This document shows positions 16,246-25,036 of a DNA stretch of 64,000 bases, in pieces. A program made the translations under genes and the position numbers. The DNA is taken from positions 186,001-250,000 of the forward strand of contig NZ_JRHH01000005.1 in NCBI RefSeq assembly GCF_000757385.1. Direction: 5' to 3'. Positions within the stretch are counted from its first letter, which is position 1. Every line of letters begins with the position of its first letter. The stretch is from Flavobacterium aquatile LMG 4008 = ATCC 11947 (GTDB lineage Bacteria; Bacteroidota; Bacteroidia; Flavobacteriales; Flavobacteriaceae). Below the pieces are notes generated by a model. That model ran no database searches, was not told the origin of the DNA, and worked only from the letters and a program-made list of their open reading frames with translations.

Positions 16246-17175
16246 ATGAAAGCACAACAGATTGTAACATTAACTATAAATCCTTCATTGGATAAATCAA
16301 CTCATTTTACCGGATTTATAGCCGAACAAAAAATTCGATGCGAAAAACCACGTTATGATGCTGGCGGTGGCGGAATAAATGTGTCGAAAGCTATTTCTAA
16401 ATTAGGCGGAAAATCTACTTGTGTTTGTACTTCTGGTGGTTCATCAGGCGAAATGCTGGAAGATTTAATTGCTAAAGAAAAATTAGATAGTATTGTAATA
16501 AAAACCAAAAATTGGACAAGAGAAAATTTTATAGCATTCGAAAATAAAACCAAAGCACAATACCGATTCGGATTTCCAGGAAATGAATTTTCAGAAGATG
16601 AAAAAGATAAAATTCTACAAACAATAAAAGAGTTAAAAACCGATTATTTAGTCATAAGCGGAAGTTTGAATGAAGGTGTTGCAACTGATTTTTATCAAAA
16701 AATAGCAAAAATCGCGAAAGATTCAAGTATCAAAGTAATTGTTGACACTTCTGGCGAAGCATTGAAAAAAGTTTTAGAAACTGGCGTTTATTTAATCAAA
16801 CCCAACATTGGTGAATTAGCAAAATTAATTGGCGTTGGACATTTAGAATTACCTGAAGTAGAAAAAGCTGCAAAAAAACTAATTGACAATAAAAGTGCCG
16901 AAATTGTAGTAGTTTCACTTGGAGCTGACGGCGCAATTTTAGTTACAAAAAAGGAGACCCATTTAGTAAAAGCACCCAAAGTAGAAAAGAAAAGTACCGT
17001 TGGCGCAGGCGACAGCATGGTTGGCGGAATGGTTTGGGCATTATCACAAAACAAAACTTTAAAAGAAGTAATACAAATAGGAGTTTGTTGCGGAACTGCT
17101 GCCACAATGAATGAAGGAACACAACTTTTTAAAGCGGAAGATGTGGTGAAGTTGCTGGAAGAAATCGAAAAGTAA
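16246..17175 (+). CDS. pfkB: 6-phosphofructokinase II / PfkB-family hexose-phosphate kinase
   Basis: 309 residues, a PfkB-fold carbohydrate kinase. Words shared with E. coli PfkB include NPSLD, YDAGGGGINVSKAI, RENFIAFE, VISGSLNEGV, VDTSGEAL, KPNIGELA and the catalytic STVGAGDSMVGG with base Asp256; the match is much closer to PfkB than to ribokinase. It phosphorylates fructose-6-phosphate (or possibly tagatose-6-phosphate or fructose-1-phosphate) with ATP in glycolysis. Cytoplasmic; single gene, divergent from the WYL regulator. A weak hairpin follows the stop. Confidence 0.88.
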   Translation: MKAQQIVTLTINPSLDKSTHFTGFIAEQKIRCEKPRYDAGGGGINVSKAISKLGGKSTCVCTSGGSSGEMLEDLIAKEKLDSIVIKTKNWTRENFIAFENKTKAQYRFGFPGNEFSEDEKDKILQTIKELKTDYLVISGSLNEGVATDFYQKIAKIAKDSSIKVIVDTSGEALKKVLETGVYLIKPNIGELAKLIGVGHLELPEVEKAAKKLIDNKSAEIVVVSLGADGAILVTKKETHLVKAPKVEKKSTVGAGDSMVGGMVWALSQNKTLKEVIQIGVCCGTAATMNEGTQLFKAEDVVKLLEEIEK

Positions 17176-17205
17176 ACCCGAAAATATTCGTTTTTGGGTT
17201 TAGTC
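17174..17205 (+). terminator. Probable weak terminator after pfkB
   Basis: Stem AAACCCGAAAA / TTTTTGGGTTT with one G-T pair and a six-base loop overlapping the stop codon; the following T-run is poor. Confidence 0.4.
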
Positions 17206-17292
17206 TATATTTTCAAATTTCGAATTTTGTGCCTCGAACATAATAGTCGCATTCTCTTTTTGCCTTTTCATTGTATATATCATCTAAATATG

Positions 17293-17300
17293 TATTTTTG
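17293..17300 (+). promoter_or_regulatory. -7 box of the M48 protease gene (TATTTTTG)
   Basis: Exact TAnnTTTG match, 39 bases before the ATG; TTG at 17271-17273 is a partial -33 element at a 19-base spacing. Confidence 0.55.
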
Positions 17301-17339
17301 TTTTAGTTTGAAACATCTACAAATCAAGTTTTTATTTAA

Positions 17340-18629
17340 ATGAAAAATAGATTTCTTTTTACAGTTATTTTTTTCGTATCTGTTTTTTTTGCAAATGCAC
17401 AATCAGAATTTAAACCAATAGATACTTCATCTTCTGCATTGTGCCGTGTAAATCTTGCTGAAGAATACAAAGGAAAATTTACTTTAATCAATAAAAATAT
17501 TGTATCATCTACTTCGGCTCAAAAGTCAATTATTAAAGGGATTTATAATGAAATACAAGAAAGTTTCTTTGATAAAATCAATCAAAATAATTTTATTTGT
17601 GAAGACAATTTATATACTTATCTAAACGGACTGCTTCAAGAAGTTTTAGTTAAAAACAGCATTAAAGAAAATTACCGAATACTTTTATCAAAGGATGGTG
17701 ATGCAAACGCCTACAATACAGGAGATGGAACTGTTGTTATTCATTACGGATTATTTTTAACACTTGAAAATGAAGACGAATTAGTTTTTGTTATCGCGCA
17801 TGAAATTGGCCATCAATTCTTAAACCATGTTAAAAGCGAGATTGAAAGTTTCGCAAAACTTTCGACTTCTGAACAAGTGATAAATAAAACAAAGGAAATC
17901 CGAAGCAAGAAATATGGTAAGGCAACAATGGCTGGAGATTTCTTGAAAAACATTCAATATCAGAATTATGCCAAGCGTAGAAAAAAAGAATTTGCTGCCG
18001 ATTCAATAGCAGTAGCTTTTTATAGAAAGACACTTCGTAATCCAAAAGCAGGTGTGACTATTTTAGAAAAACTCGACTCGTCTGATTCAGAAAAAGATTC
18101 CCTAACATTTGACGATTATAAATTAATTTTGAATAAAAATGATTTTAAAGTTAGAAAATCCTGGTTTGAAGTAGAAGAAAGTCTTTTTAAAAAATATGAC
18201 AACGAGAAACGCATTATAGTTGATTCTTTAAAAACGCATCCCGATTGCATAAGCAGAATAAATATGATTCGAAAATATGCTGGTAGTAATTTTACTGAAA
18301 AAACAACCATTTCTAAAGATTTTTTAAGCATTAAGCAAGCAAGCACATACCAAAATCTTATTAATTTATACGATCAAGAATTTTATGGAATTTCATTTTA
18401 TGAAGCACTCAAACTGTATAAAAAAGACGCCGAAAATGTTGTTCTTAAAAACATTATTTATGTAAATCTCTCTAAAATTCTTGAAGCAAAAACGGCTTAT
18501 ATAATTAATCGTTACGTTCCTAAAGTCGATAATAAGAAAAACTCTGAAAGTTTAAATCGATTTATTACATTTATAAATAACTTAAAAACATCCGATCTAC
18601 AATTAATCATAAACAATTTTAAATCTTAG
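17340..18629 (+). CDS. Secreted M48-family metalloprotease
   Basis: 429 residues with a signal peptide (MKNRFLFTVIFFVSVFFANAQ). Zinc motif HEIGH: His154, catalytic Glu155 and His158 in VFVIAHEIGHQFLNH, with the third ligand probably Glu or Asp in KEFAADSIAV, the M48/Ste24 pattern. There is no clear multi-span membrane domain, so it resembles the soluble BepA/LoiP-like periplasmic members that work on outer-membrane proteins. The C-terminal 170 residues have no recognised domain. The next gene starts 2 bases after its stop, so the two form an operon and may act together in the envelope. Confidence 0.82.
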   Translation: MKNRFLFTVIFFVSVFFANAQSEFKPIDTSSSALCRVNLAEEYKGKFTLINKNIVSSTSAQKSIIKGIYNEIQESFFDKINQNNFICEDNLYTYLNGLLQEVLVKNSIKENYRILLSKDGDANAYNTGDGTVVIHYGLFLTLENEDELVFVIAHEIGHQFLNHVKSEIESFAKLSTSEQVINKTKEIRSKKYGKATMAGDFLKNIQYQNYAKRRKKEFAADSIAVAFYRKTLRNPKAGVTILEKLDSSDSEKDSLTFDDYKLILNKNDFKVRKSWFEVEESLFKKYDNEKRIIVDSLKTHPDCISRINMIRKYAGSNFTEKTTISKDFLSIKQASTYQNLINLYDQEFYGISFYEALKLYKKDAENVVLKNIIYVNLSKILEAKTAYIINRYVPKVDNKKNSESLNRFITFINNLKTSDLQLIINNFKS

Positions 18630-18631
18630 AA

Positions 18632-20158
18632 ATGAAAATTAAATTCCTTATTCTTTTTTGTGTTTTTTGCTTTGTAGGAAACGCTCAGATTACAAATCTC
18701 AACAAATTGTCTTCAGGAAGATTGTATGCTTCAGAGGATATAAAGGATGCAGATAATAATATTAAAGGATATTTTTTATTATTTGAAAACGATAAAGTGG
18801 CAAAAGAAACGTATCAGTTGGAATATGTCATTTTAGATGAGAATCTTACTAAAGTAACTAGCGGCATTCTAACAGAAATGAAATTTGAGTCTTTTTTAGT
18901 TGATGCAAAAAAGATTGATGTTGCATTGTGGTTAGATAAAACGAAGTTGCTTATTGAGTTTGTTGATGATTTTGGAGAAGTTAAAGCTTATCGCAGATAC
19001 CGAATTTTGGATGTTGCCACAAATAAATTAAGCGAACCTTTTATTTTTAATAAAAATGCTATTCAAAAAAATCCGGCTTTCGACAGAAAAATGTCTAATT
19101 ATAAAGAAAATGAATCAGATTTCATGTCTTTTTATGAAGGAGTTGGATTAATTGTACATTCAAAATTTACTGATAAAAAAGAAAAAGTTACCGAAAAGTT
19201 TTTGGCTCATTATGATAGTGACTTCAAACAAGTTTGGAAATTTATCTATGAAGATATAGAAAACACTGAAAGTAAAAGGTTTAAGAATTTAGAATACCTT
19301 AAGTCAGACAAGGATGTAATTGTAATGTTCAATCATTGTGGTAAAAAAAATGGAACTTATGTCAATGACTTTACAAGCCTGTTCATTGATGCCCAGACTG
19401 GAAAACTAATTAAAGAGTTCAATTTTCCGCTAACGGATAAATATGCCTATAAAGTTGTAGATTGTAAAATAACTGAAGATAAGATTTATTTGCTTGGAAA
19501 TTATTCTGCAAAATCTGAATATGGAAACACCAATGACACAAATAATTTAGGGTTATTCAAATTTGTATTCGACAAAAAAACAGCAAAGCAAGATGTGAAC
19601 AAATATTTAAGTTGGAAAGAAATTAGTGCAAAGTTGGATGTCAATGAAAAAGGATATATTAAAAAAGAGGGTTATCTTTTTATTCATAATATGCTTTTAT
19701 TAGAAGATGATAAAATTGTTGTTGTTGCTGAAACATTTATTCAATCTCCAATTACAACAAATAACATGTACTTTTTTGAGCTTACGCCAAAATTTACTAT
19801 CAATCAAGTATTTGAAGTTACTAAATTTAGAAATAAATTCCCAAATTCACTTGCTCATTCTAACGATATCAAGAAGTACGGATTATTTGATTTTAAAAAT
19901 TATCAAAAGCTCAGTGATGATGAATATCTCTTCTATTTGAGTGATAATGAAAAAAAATCCAAAAACAGGAAAAAAAGTTTGCTCTATGGAATTGTTTCTT
20001 ATTCAGATGGTCAATTTAAAAGACAAACACTCGATTTAAAAACGGAAACTAGCAGTATTTATACGATGAATGCAAAAAAAGGATACTTAGTACTGATTGA
20101 GGATTTTGATGAAAAAAATAAACCAACAGAAATTAGACTCGAAAAAATTAATTATTAA
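18632..20158 (+). CDS. Secreted protein of unknown function, operon partner of M48 protease
   Basis: 508 residues with a signal peptide (MKIKFLILFCVFCFVGNAQ) ending in a typical AQ cleavage site. The mature protein has no motif I recognise; it is rich in Lys/Asp/Asn and alternates short beta-like segments (YRRYRILDVATNKL, KVVDCKITEDKIYLLGNY, KIVVVAETFIQSP), reminiscent of a beta-propeller-like or repeated-strand fold, but this is weak. The 2-base gap from the M48 gene implies translation coupling and a shared envelope job. Ends at a strong bidirectional terminator. Confidence 0.7.
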   Translation: MKIKFLILFCVFCFVGNAQITNLNKLSSGRLYASEDIKDADNNIKGYFLLFENDKVAKETYQLEYVILDENLTKVTSGILTEMKFESFLVDAKKIDVALWLDKTKLLIEFVDDFGEVKAYRRYRILDVATNKLSEPFIFNKNAIQKNPAFDRKMSNYKENESDFMSFYEGVGLIVHSKFTDKKEKVTEKFLAHYDSDFKQVWKFIYEDIENTESKRFKNLEYLKSDKDVIVMFNHCGKKNGTYVNDFTSLFIDAQTGKLIKEFNFPLTDKYAYKVVDCKITEDKIYLLGNYSAKSEYGNTNDTNNLGLFKFVFDKKTAKQDVNKYLSWKEISAKLDVNEKGYIKKEGYLFIHNMLLLEDDKIVVVAETFIQSPITTNNMYFFELTPKFTINQVFEVTKFRNKFPNSLAHSNDIKKYGLFDFKNYQKLSDDEYLFYLSDNEKKSKNRKKSLLYGIVSYSDGQFKRQTLDLKTETSSIYTMNAKKGYLVLIEDFDEKNKPTEIRLEKINY

Positions 20159-20171
20159 AAGGATATAATTA

Positions 20172-20206
20172 AAAAAGCCCAATAACTTTAGTCATTGGGC
20201 TTTTTC
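20172..20206. terminator. Bidirectional terminator between M48 operon and lepA
   Basis: Perfect 12-bp stem AAAAAGCCCAAT / ATTGGGCTTTTT with a ten-base loop. Confidence 0.88.
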
Positions 20207-20234
20207 TATTGTCTATTTTTTATTCTAAAAAAAA

Positions 20235-22031
20235 TTAATCATTCAATTTTAATACCGCCATAAACGCTTCTTGCGGAATTTCAACATTTCCTACCAATCG
20301 CATTCTCTTTTTACCTTTTTTCTGTTTTTCAAGTAATTTTCTTTTTCTAGAAATATCACCGCCATAACATTTGGCAGTAACGTCTTTTCTTAATGCCTTT
20401 ATTGTCTCTCGAGCAATGATCTTTGCTCCAATTGCCGCCTGAATAGGAATATCAAATTGCTGTCTCGGAATCAATTCGCGTAATTTCTCACACATTTTCT
20501 TACCAATATTATAGGCATTACTTTCATGAATTAAAGCCGAAAGAGCATCAACCGATTGTGCATTTAACAACACATCAAGTTTAACTAATTTCGATTCTTT
20601 CATGCCAATTGGTGTATAATCAAATGAAGCGTAACCTTTAGAAACCGTTTTTAAGCGATCATAAAAATCGAATACAATTTCTGCCAAAGGCATATCAAAA
20701 TTCAATTCCACTCTTTCAGTTGTCAAATACGTTTGATTGGTAATTACACCACGTTTTTCGATACACAAACTCATTACATTTCCAACATAATCGGCTTTTG
20801 TAATAATTGTTGCTTTTATAAATGGTTCTTCAACTCGATCTAAACGTGAAGGTTCTGGTAAGTCTGATGGATTGTTTACAACAAAAGCCGTTTCAGGTTC
20901 TTTTTTAGTATATGCCAAATACGAAACGTTGGGAACAGTTGTAATTACAGTCATATCGTATTCGCGTTCCAGTCGTTCTTGAATAATTTCCAAGTGCAAC
21001 ATTCCTAAAAATCCGCATCGGAAACCAAATCCTAAAGCGGCAGAACTTTCTGGAGTAAACACTAATGATGCGTCGTTCAATTGTAATTTCTCCATCGAAG
21101 CACGCAAATCTTCATAATCTTCGGTATCCACAGGATAAATTCCGGCGAAAACCATTGGTTTTACATCCTCAAATCCTGTAATCATATTGGTTGTTGGCGT
21201 TTTTGCATCCGTTAAGGTATCACCAACTTTTACTTCCTTCGCTTCTTTAATTCCAGATATTAAATATCCAACATCGCCAGTAGAAATAACGTTTTTCGGA
21301 ACCTGATTTAATTTTAAAGTTCCTACTTCATCAGCAAAATATTCATTTCCGGTTGCCATGAATTTAATCTTCTGACCTTTTTTAATCTCACCATTTTTTA
21401 CACGGAAAATTACTTCAATGCCACGAAACGGATTGTAATGTGAATCAAAAATCAATGCCTGTAATGGTTCGTCTTTGTTTCCTTTTGGAGCAGGAATTTT
21501 TTCAATAATTGCAGCCAAAATATTTTCTACACCAAATCCAGTTTTACCCGATGCGTGAATGATATCTTCTAGTTTACAACCTAATAAATCAATAATGTCA
21601 TCGCTAACTTCTTCTGGATTGGCACTTGGTAAATCTACTTTATTCAAAACCGGAATAATTTCCAAGTCGTTTTCAAGAGCCAAATATAAATTAGAAATTG
21701 TTTGAGCCTGAATACTTTGTGCCGCATCAACAATCAATAGCGCACCTTCGCATGCAGCAATTGAACGAGAAACTTCGTAACTAAAATCTACGTGTCCTGG
21801 TGTGTCAATTAAATTCAAAATGTATTGCTCGCCTTTATAAGTGTATTCCATTTGAATGGCGTGACTTTTTATGGTAATTCCGCGTTCGCGCTCCAAGTCC
21901 ATGTTGTCAAGCAATTGCGCTTTTTCTTCACGAGCTGTAACGGTTTGTGTGGCGCCAAGAAGTCTGTCGGCAAGCGTACTTTTTCCGTGGTCAATATGTG
22001 CAATAATGCAAAAATTTCTAATATTTTTCAT
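20235..22031 (-). CDS. lepA: Elongation factor 4 (LepA), translational GTPase
   Basis: 598 residues, the standard LepA length. GTPase motifs: G1 [10 protein letters not shown]2/G3 RGITIK and DTPGH, G4 NKVD. Followed by beta-barrel, EF-G-like domains and the LepA-specific C-terminal domain ([37 protein letters not shown] ... KKGKKRMR). EF4 binds ribosomes and assists initiation or ribosome assembly and back-translocation under stress. Monocistronic by position. Its predicted promoter lies about 145 bases upstream, so the folded repeat at 22054-22149 is within its leader. Confidence 0.97.
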   Translation of the reverse strand: MKNIRNFCIIAHIDHGKSTLADRLLGATQTVTAREEKAQLLDNMDLERERGITIKSHAIQMEYTYKGEQYILNLIDTPGHVDFSYEVSRSIAACEGALLIVDAAQSIQAQTISNLYLALENDLEIIPVLNKVDLPSANPEEVSDDIIDLLGCKLEDIIHASGKTGFGVENILAAIIEKIPAPKGNKDEPLQALIFDSHYNPFRGIEVIFRVKNGEIKKGQKIKFMATGNEYFADEVGTLKLNQVPKNVISTGDVGYLISGIKEAKEVKVGDTLTDAKTPTTNMITGFEDVKPMVFAGIYPVDTEDYEDLRASMEKLQLNDASLVFTPESSAALGFGFRCGFLGMLHLEIIQERLEREYDMTVITTVPNVSYLAYTKKEPETAFVVNNPSDLPEPSRLDRVEEPFIKATIITKADYVGNVMSLCIEKRGVITNQTYLTTERVELNFDMPLAEIVFDFYDRLKTVSKGYASFDYTPIGMKESKLVKLDVLLNAQSVDALSALIHESNAYNIGKKMCEKLRELIPRQQFDIPIQAAIGAKIIARETIKALRKDVTAKCYGGDISRKRKLLEKQKKGKKRMRLVGNVEIPQEAFMAVLKLND

Positions 22032-22053
22032 CTTCGTTTTCTGTCAATTTTTT

Positions 22054-22149
22054 GGGCGTTTCCGCTGAAAAAGCGGTCGGGCTTTCCGCTACAATCTTTT
22101 ACTTTTTAAAGAAAAAAGTAAAAGGATTTCCACTTCAATCCCTAACGCA
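22054..22149. repeat. Folded intergenic repeat within the lepA leader
   Basis: About 96 bases starting at tgggcgtttccgct with two hairpins: CCGCT-gaaaa-AGCGG at 22062-22076 and a perfect 12-bp stem CTTTTACTTTTT / AAAAAGTAAAAG at 22096-22124, followed by atttccacttcaatcccta. From memory, similar gggcgtt...cggtcgggcttt...cacttcaatccctaacg elements are scattered in many Bacteroidota genomes, so I call it a dispersed structured repeat. Single copy in this window. Confidence 0.6.
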
Positions 22150-22176
22150 ATATTCCAATAATAAGGAATTAATCTG

Positions 22177-22184
22177 CAAATATA
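22177..22184 (-). promoter_or_regulatory. -7 box of lepA (TATATTTG)
   Basis: Exact TAnnTTTG match on the minus strand, upstream of the folded repeat; it implies a 5' leader of roughly 140 bases that carries the repeat. Confidence 0.5.
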
Positions 22185-22248
22185 AAGCAAAGTTTTGATT
22201 TATAGGTCTGAAACTTGAATCCTTAAACTTGAAACCAACAAAATTTTG

Positions 22249-22256
22249 TATTTTTG
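22249..22256 (+). promoter_or_regulatory. -7 box of dusB (TATTTTTG)
   Basis: Exact TAnnTTTG match, 16 bases before the ATG at 22273, which also argues against the upstream TTG start at 22246. Confidence 0.6.
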
Positions 22257-22272
22257 CAAAAAATTTATCACA

Positions 22273-23265
22273 ATGCCCAAAATAGGCAACATCATATTAC
22301 CCGATTTCCCACTATTACTTGCACCGATGGAAGACGTAAGCGATCCGCCATTTCGTAGATTGTGTAAACTTCATGGTGCCGACTTAATGTATTCCGAATT
22401 TATTTCTTCTGAAGGATTGATTCGTGATGCTGTAAAGAGCAAAATGAAATTGGATATTTTTGATTATGAACGACCAGTCGGAATCCAAATATTTGGAGGC
22501 GATGAAGAAGCTATGGAAATGTCGTCAAGAATTGTTGACGCCGTTCAGCCCGATTTGGTGGATATTAATTTTGGTTGTCCAGTGAAAAAGGTTGTTTGCA
22601 AAGGCGCAGGTGCAGGAGTTTTGAAAGATGTTGATTTGATGGTGCGTTTAACAAAAGCAGTTATTAAAGGAACTAGTCTTCCGGTAACAGTAAAAACGCG
22701 TTTAGGTTGGGATGAAAGTTCTATAAATATTGATGAAGTTGCAGAACGTTTACAAGATATTGGTGTGCAAGCTTTAACGGTTCATGCAAGAACGCGTGCG
22801 CAAATGTACAAAGGTCATTCCGACTGGAGTCATATCGAACGTGTGAAAAATAATCCTAGAATTACGATGCCAATCTTTGGAAATGGTGATATCGATTCTC
22901 CAGAAAAAGCTTTGGAATATAAAAATAAATTTGGTCTTGACGGAATGATGATTGGTCGTGCTGCGATTGGTTATCCGTGGATTTTTAATGAAATCAAACA
23001 TTATTTTGCAACAGGTGAACATTTGGCTAAACCAACAATAGCCGATAGAGTTGAAGCCGCAAGAAATCACTTAACGTGGTCAATGGATTGGAAAGGTGAA
23101 CGCCTCGGAATTGTAGAAATGCGTCGTCATTACACGAATTATTTCAAAGGAATTGCAAATTTCAAAGAATACCGATTAAAATTAGTAACCATCGAAGATC
23201 CAGAAATTTTGTTCAAAGCTTTAGATGAAATTCAAGAAATCTATTCTGATTATCAAGTTTTTTAA
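22273..23265 (+). CDS. dusB: tRNA-dihydrouridine synthase B
   Basis: 330 residues. FMN-dependent reductase that converts uridines in the tRNA D-loop to dihydrouridine using NADPH. TIM-barrel motifs: LAPMEDVSDPPFRRLCKLHGADLMYSE at the N-terminus, DINFGCPVKKV with the catalytic Cys, KTRLGWD, VHARTR, and GNGDI / GMMIGRAAIGYPW phosphate-binding loops. Length and motifs are typical of the DusB group. The ATG at 22273 (MPKIGN) follows the -7 box. Its last 4 bases overlap the end of the convergent permease gene. Confidence 0.94.
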   Translation: MPKIGNIILPDFPLLLAPMEDVSDPPFRRLCKLHGADLMYSEFISSEGLIRDAVKSKMKLDIFDYERPVGIQIFGGDEEAMEMSSRIVDAVQPDLVDINFGCPVKKVVCKGAGAGVLKDVDLMVRLTKAVIKGTSLPVTVKTRLGWDESSINIDEVAERLQDIGVQALTVHARTRAQMYKGHSDWSHIERVKNNPRITMPIFGNGDIDSPEKALEYKNKFGLDGMMIGRAAIGYPWIFNEIKHYFATGEHLAKPTIADRVEAARNHLTWSMDWKGERLGIVEMRRHYTNYFKGIANFKEYRLKLVTIEDPEILFKALDEIQEIYSDYQVF

Positions 23266-24461
23266 TCCAACAATTTTTTACTTACACGACTACTTGCAAT
23301 CAAACTTGCAATAAATCCCAGTGTTACAATTGTTCCAAAAACGATAAGTACATTTTGAATCGAAAAAACGACAGGATATGCTAAACTTTCGGTAATCATA
23401 ATCAATTGAAATTGCTGTTGAATTATAACAACAATAATTCCTAAAACTAGTCCGATAATTCCACCAAAAACACTCAATAAAGTTCCTTGAAGTAAGAATA
23501 TTTTTCTCAAATCTTTTACTTCGGTTCCTAAATTATAAAGCGTTTTTAAATTGGCTTTTTTATCTAAAATCATCATAATCAACGCGCCAATTAAGTTGAA
23601 AAGCGCTATGATAATTACCAAAGTAAAGATGAGGTAAACCGCAATATTTTCTGTGTTTAACATTTTATATAAAGTAGCATTTAGTTCAGCGCGATTCTTA
23701 ACTTCTACTTTGTTGTTAAATATTTTTGCTATTTGTGATCGAATAGCATCTTCATCAGAATTGGGTTTTGTTTTAAATTCAATTCCCGAAATTTGATTGG
23801 GTTTATATTCTAATAATTCCTGCGTTAATCCTAAATCGGCAAACACATATTTCGAATCTAACTCTTCATTAATAGCATAAATTCCAACCGGAATTATAAC
23901 CGATTTATTAAAAGCTTCATCCGGATTTTCGATATTCCCTTTTCCAGGTTTTGGTACAAAAACTTCCAACTGATTATTAAAATCAAATAATCCTAACGAT
24001 AATTTCTGTGAAATTCCATATCCAACAACAACCTGAACCGTTTTTGGTTTAAACCATGTACCATTAAAAAGTTTTTCAGAAGCTTTATTAACATGAATAA
24101 AATTAGAATCAACGCCTTTTATATAGGTAACTTGTTGTTTTTCGTTAAAAGAAAAAAGTACACGCTCTTCAATTATTTTACTAAAACTAACAATGCCATC
24201 AATATTTTTGAGCTCTTTTTCTTGACTGGCAGAAATTTCAAACGATTTCCCAGTTTTAGGATTCGCCTTAAAATCGGGATCAAAATCATTCGAAAATGAT
24301 AAGCTAAAAACACGCAATCCACTAAAAACCGACAACACTATAAACAAAGCCATTGCTCCAACGATAATTCCACCCGAAGCAATTCGAGTAATAATATTGA
24401 TAGCATTATTCTTGCTCTTACTAAAAATGTAGCGTTTGGCTATATAAAGCGGAAAATTCAC
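23262..24461 (-). CDS. LolC/LolE-like FtsX-family ABC transporter permease
   Basis: 399 residues. Four membrane segments in the MacB/FtsX layout: one at residues about 25-50 (ASGGIIVGAMALFIVLSVFSGL), a large periplasmic domain, then three near the C-terminus (AVYLIFTLVIIIALFNLIGALIMMILD; LLSVFGGIIGLVLGIIVVII; VLIVFGTIVTLGFIASLIASS). The start NFPLYIAKRYIFSKSKNNAINIITRIA is typical of LolC/E homologues, which extract lipoproteins from the inner membrane. It lacks its own ATPase here (a LolD partner must be elsewhere). It begins 1 base after the rbfA stop, so both share the leaderless rbfA promoter. Substrate is inferred. Confidence 0.82.
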   Translation of the reverse strand: MNFPLYIAKRYIFSKSKNNAINIITRIASGGIIVGAMALFIVLSVFSGLRVFSLSFSNDFDPDFKANPKTGKSFEISASQEKELKNIDGIVSFSKIIEERVLFSFNEKQQVTYIKGVDSNFIHVNKASEKLFNGTWFKPKTVQVVVGYGISQKLSLGLFDFNNQLEVFVPKPGKGNIENPDEAFNKSVIIPVGIYAINEELDSKYVFADLGLTQELLEYKPNQISGIEFKTKPNSDEDAIRSQIAKIFNNKVEVKNRAELNATLYKMLNTENIAVYLIFTLVIIIALFNLIGALIMMILDKKANLKTLYNLGTEVKDLRKIFLLQGTLLSVFGGIIGLVLGIIVVIIQQQFQLIMITESLAYPVVFSIQNVLIVFGTIVTLGFIASLIASSRVSKKLLD

Positions 24462-24462
24462 T

Positions 24463-24855
24463 TTACGATTTTTTGCGTTTTTCTAAAAGATCACGATTTT
24501 CAATTGGATTTTCCTTGGCAGAAAGCGCATTATCAATTTTCTCGATATAATCTAACGAGTCATCAATATAAAAAGAAAGATTCGGTACTTTTCTCAATTG
24601 CAATTTCACACGTTGCGATAAATCATGCTTAATCAAAGGCATGTTAGATTTTACGGCAGCCAAAATTTCGGCAGCTCTATCTTGAGGAAAAACACTCAAA
24701 TATACTCTTGCAACGCCTAAATCTGTAGTAACAATAACCTTAGAAACCGAAATTATCAAATTTGTAAGTCCGTTTTTTCTCACTTCACCTTGAAGAATAT
24801 CTACCAAATCATTTTGTAGAACGCTTCCTATTTTTTTCTGTCTATTTGTTTCCAT
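24463..24855 (-). CDS. rbfA: Ribosome-binding factor A
   Basis: 130 residues from the ATG at 24855 (METNRQKKIGSVLQNDLVDIL). KH-like fold; RQKKIGSVLQ, ISVSKVIVTTDLGVARVYLSVFP and LRKVPNLSFYIDDSLDYIEKID are characteristic. It binds the 30S subunit and helps mature the 5' end of 16S rRNA, including cold adaptation. An extra in-frame Met 30 bases upstream is excluded because it precedes the -7 box. Co-transcribed with the permease gene, which begins one base after it. Confidence 0.93.
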   Translation of the reverse strand: METNRQKKIGSVLQNDLVDILQGEVRKNGLTNLIISVSKVIVTTDLGVARVYLSVFPQDRAAEILAAVKSNMPLIKHDLSQRVKLQLRKVPNLSFYIDDSLDYIEKIDNALSAKENPIENRDLLEKRKKS

Positions 24856-24859
24856 TCGG

Positions 24860-24888
24860 CAAAAATACGATTTTTTTAAAGCCACAAA
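24860..24888 (-). promoter_or_regulatory. rbfA promoter (TTTG-N17-TATTTTTG), leaderless
   Basis: -7 box TATTTTTG at 24860-24867 and -33 TTTG at 24885-24888 on the minus strand, spacer exactly 17 bases. The box ends four bases before the rbfA ATG. The -33 element lies inside the CACAAAG-type intergenic repeat, so the repeat appears to supply part of the promoter. Confidence 0.65.
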
Positions 24889-25033
24889 GACTCAAAGTCA
24901 CAAAGATTAAATTTTTTAAGGTTTATAAGCTGGCAATTATTGGTGTAATTAATTTTTTTGGATACATTTTCCCTTTTGATTTTAAATACTTATTTTTACC
25001 AAACCTTAGAGACTTTGCGTCTTTGTGGCAAAA
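24880..25033. repeat. CACAAAG/CTTTGTG inverted intergenic repeat
   Basis: GCCACAAAG and CAAAG words at 24881-24905 are mirrored by CTTTGCG and CTTTGTGGC at 25012-25030, so the whole spacer is a loose inverted repeat with an AT-rich centre. A second member with different words but the same theme occupies 48675-48820. Confidence 0.6.
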
Positions 25034-25036
25034 AAT

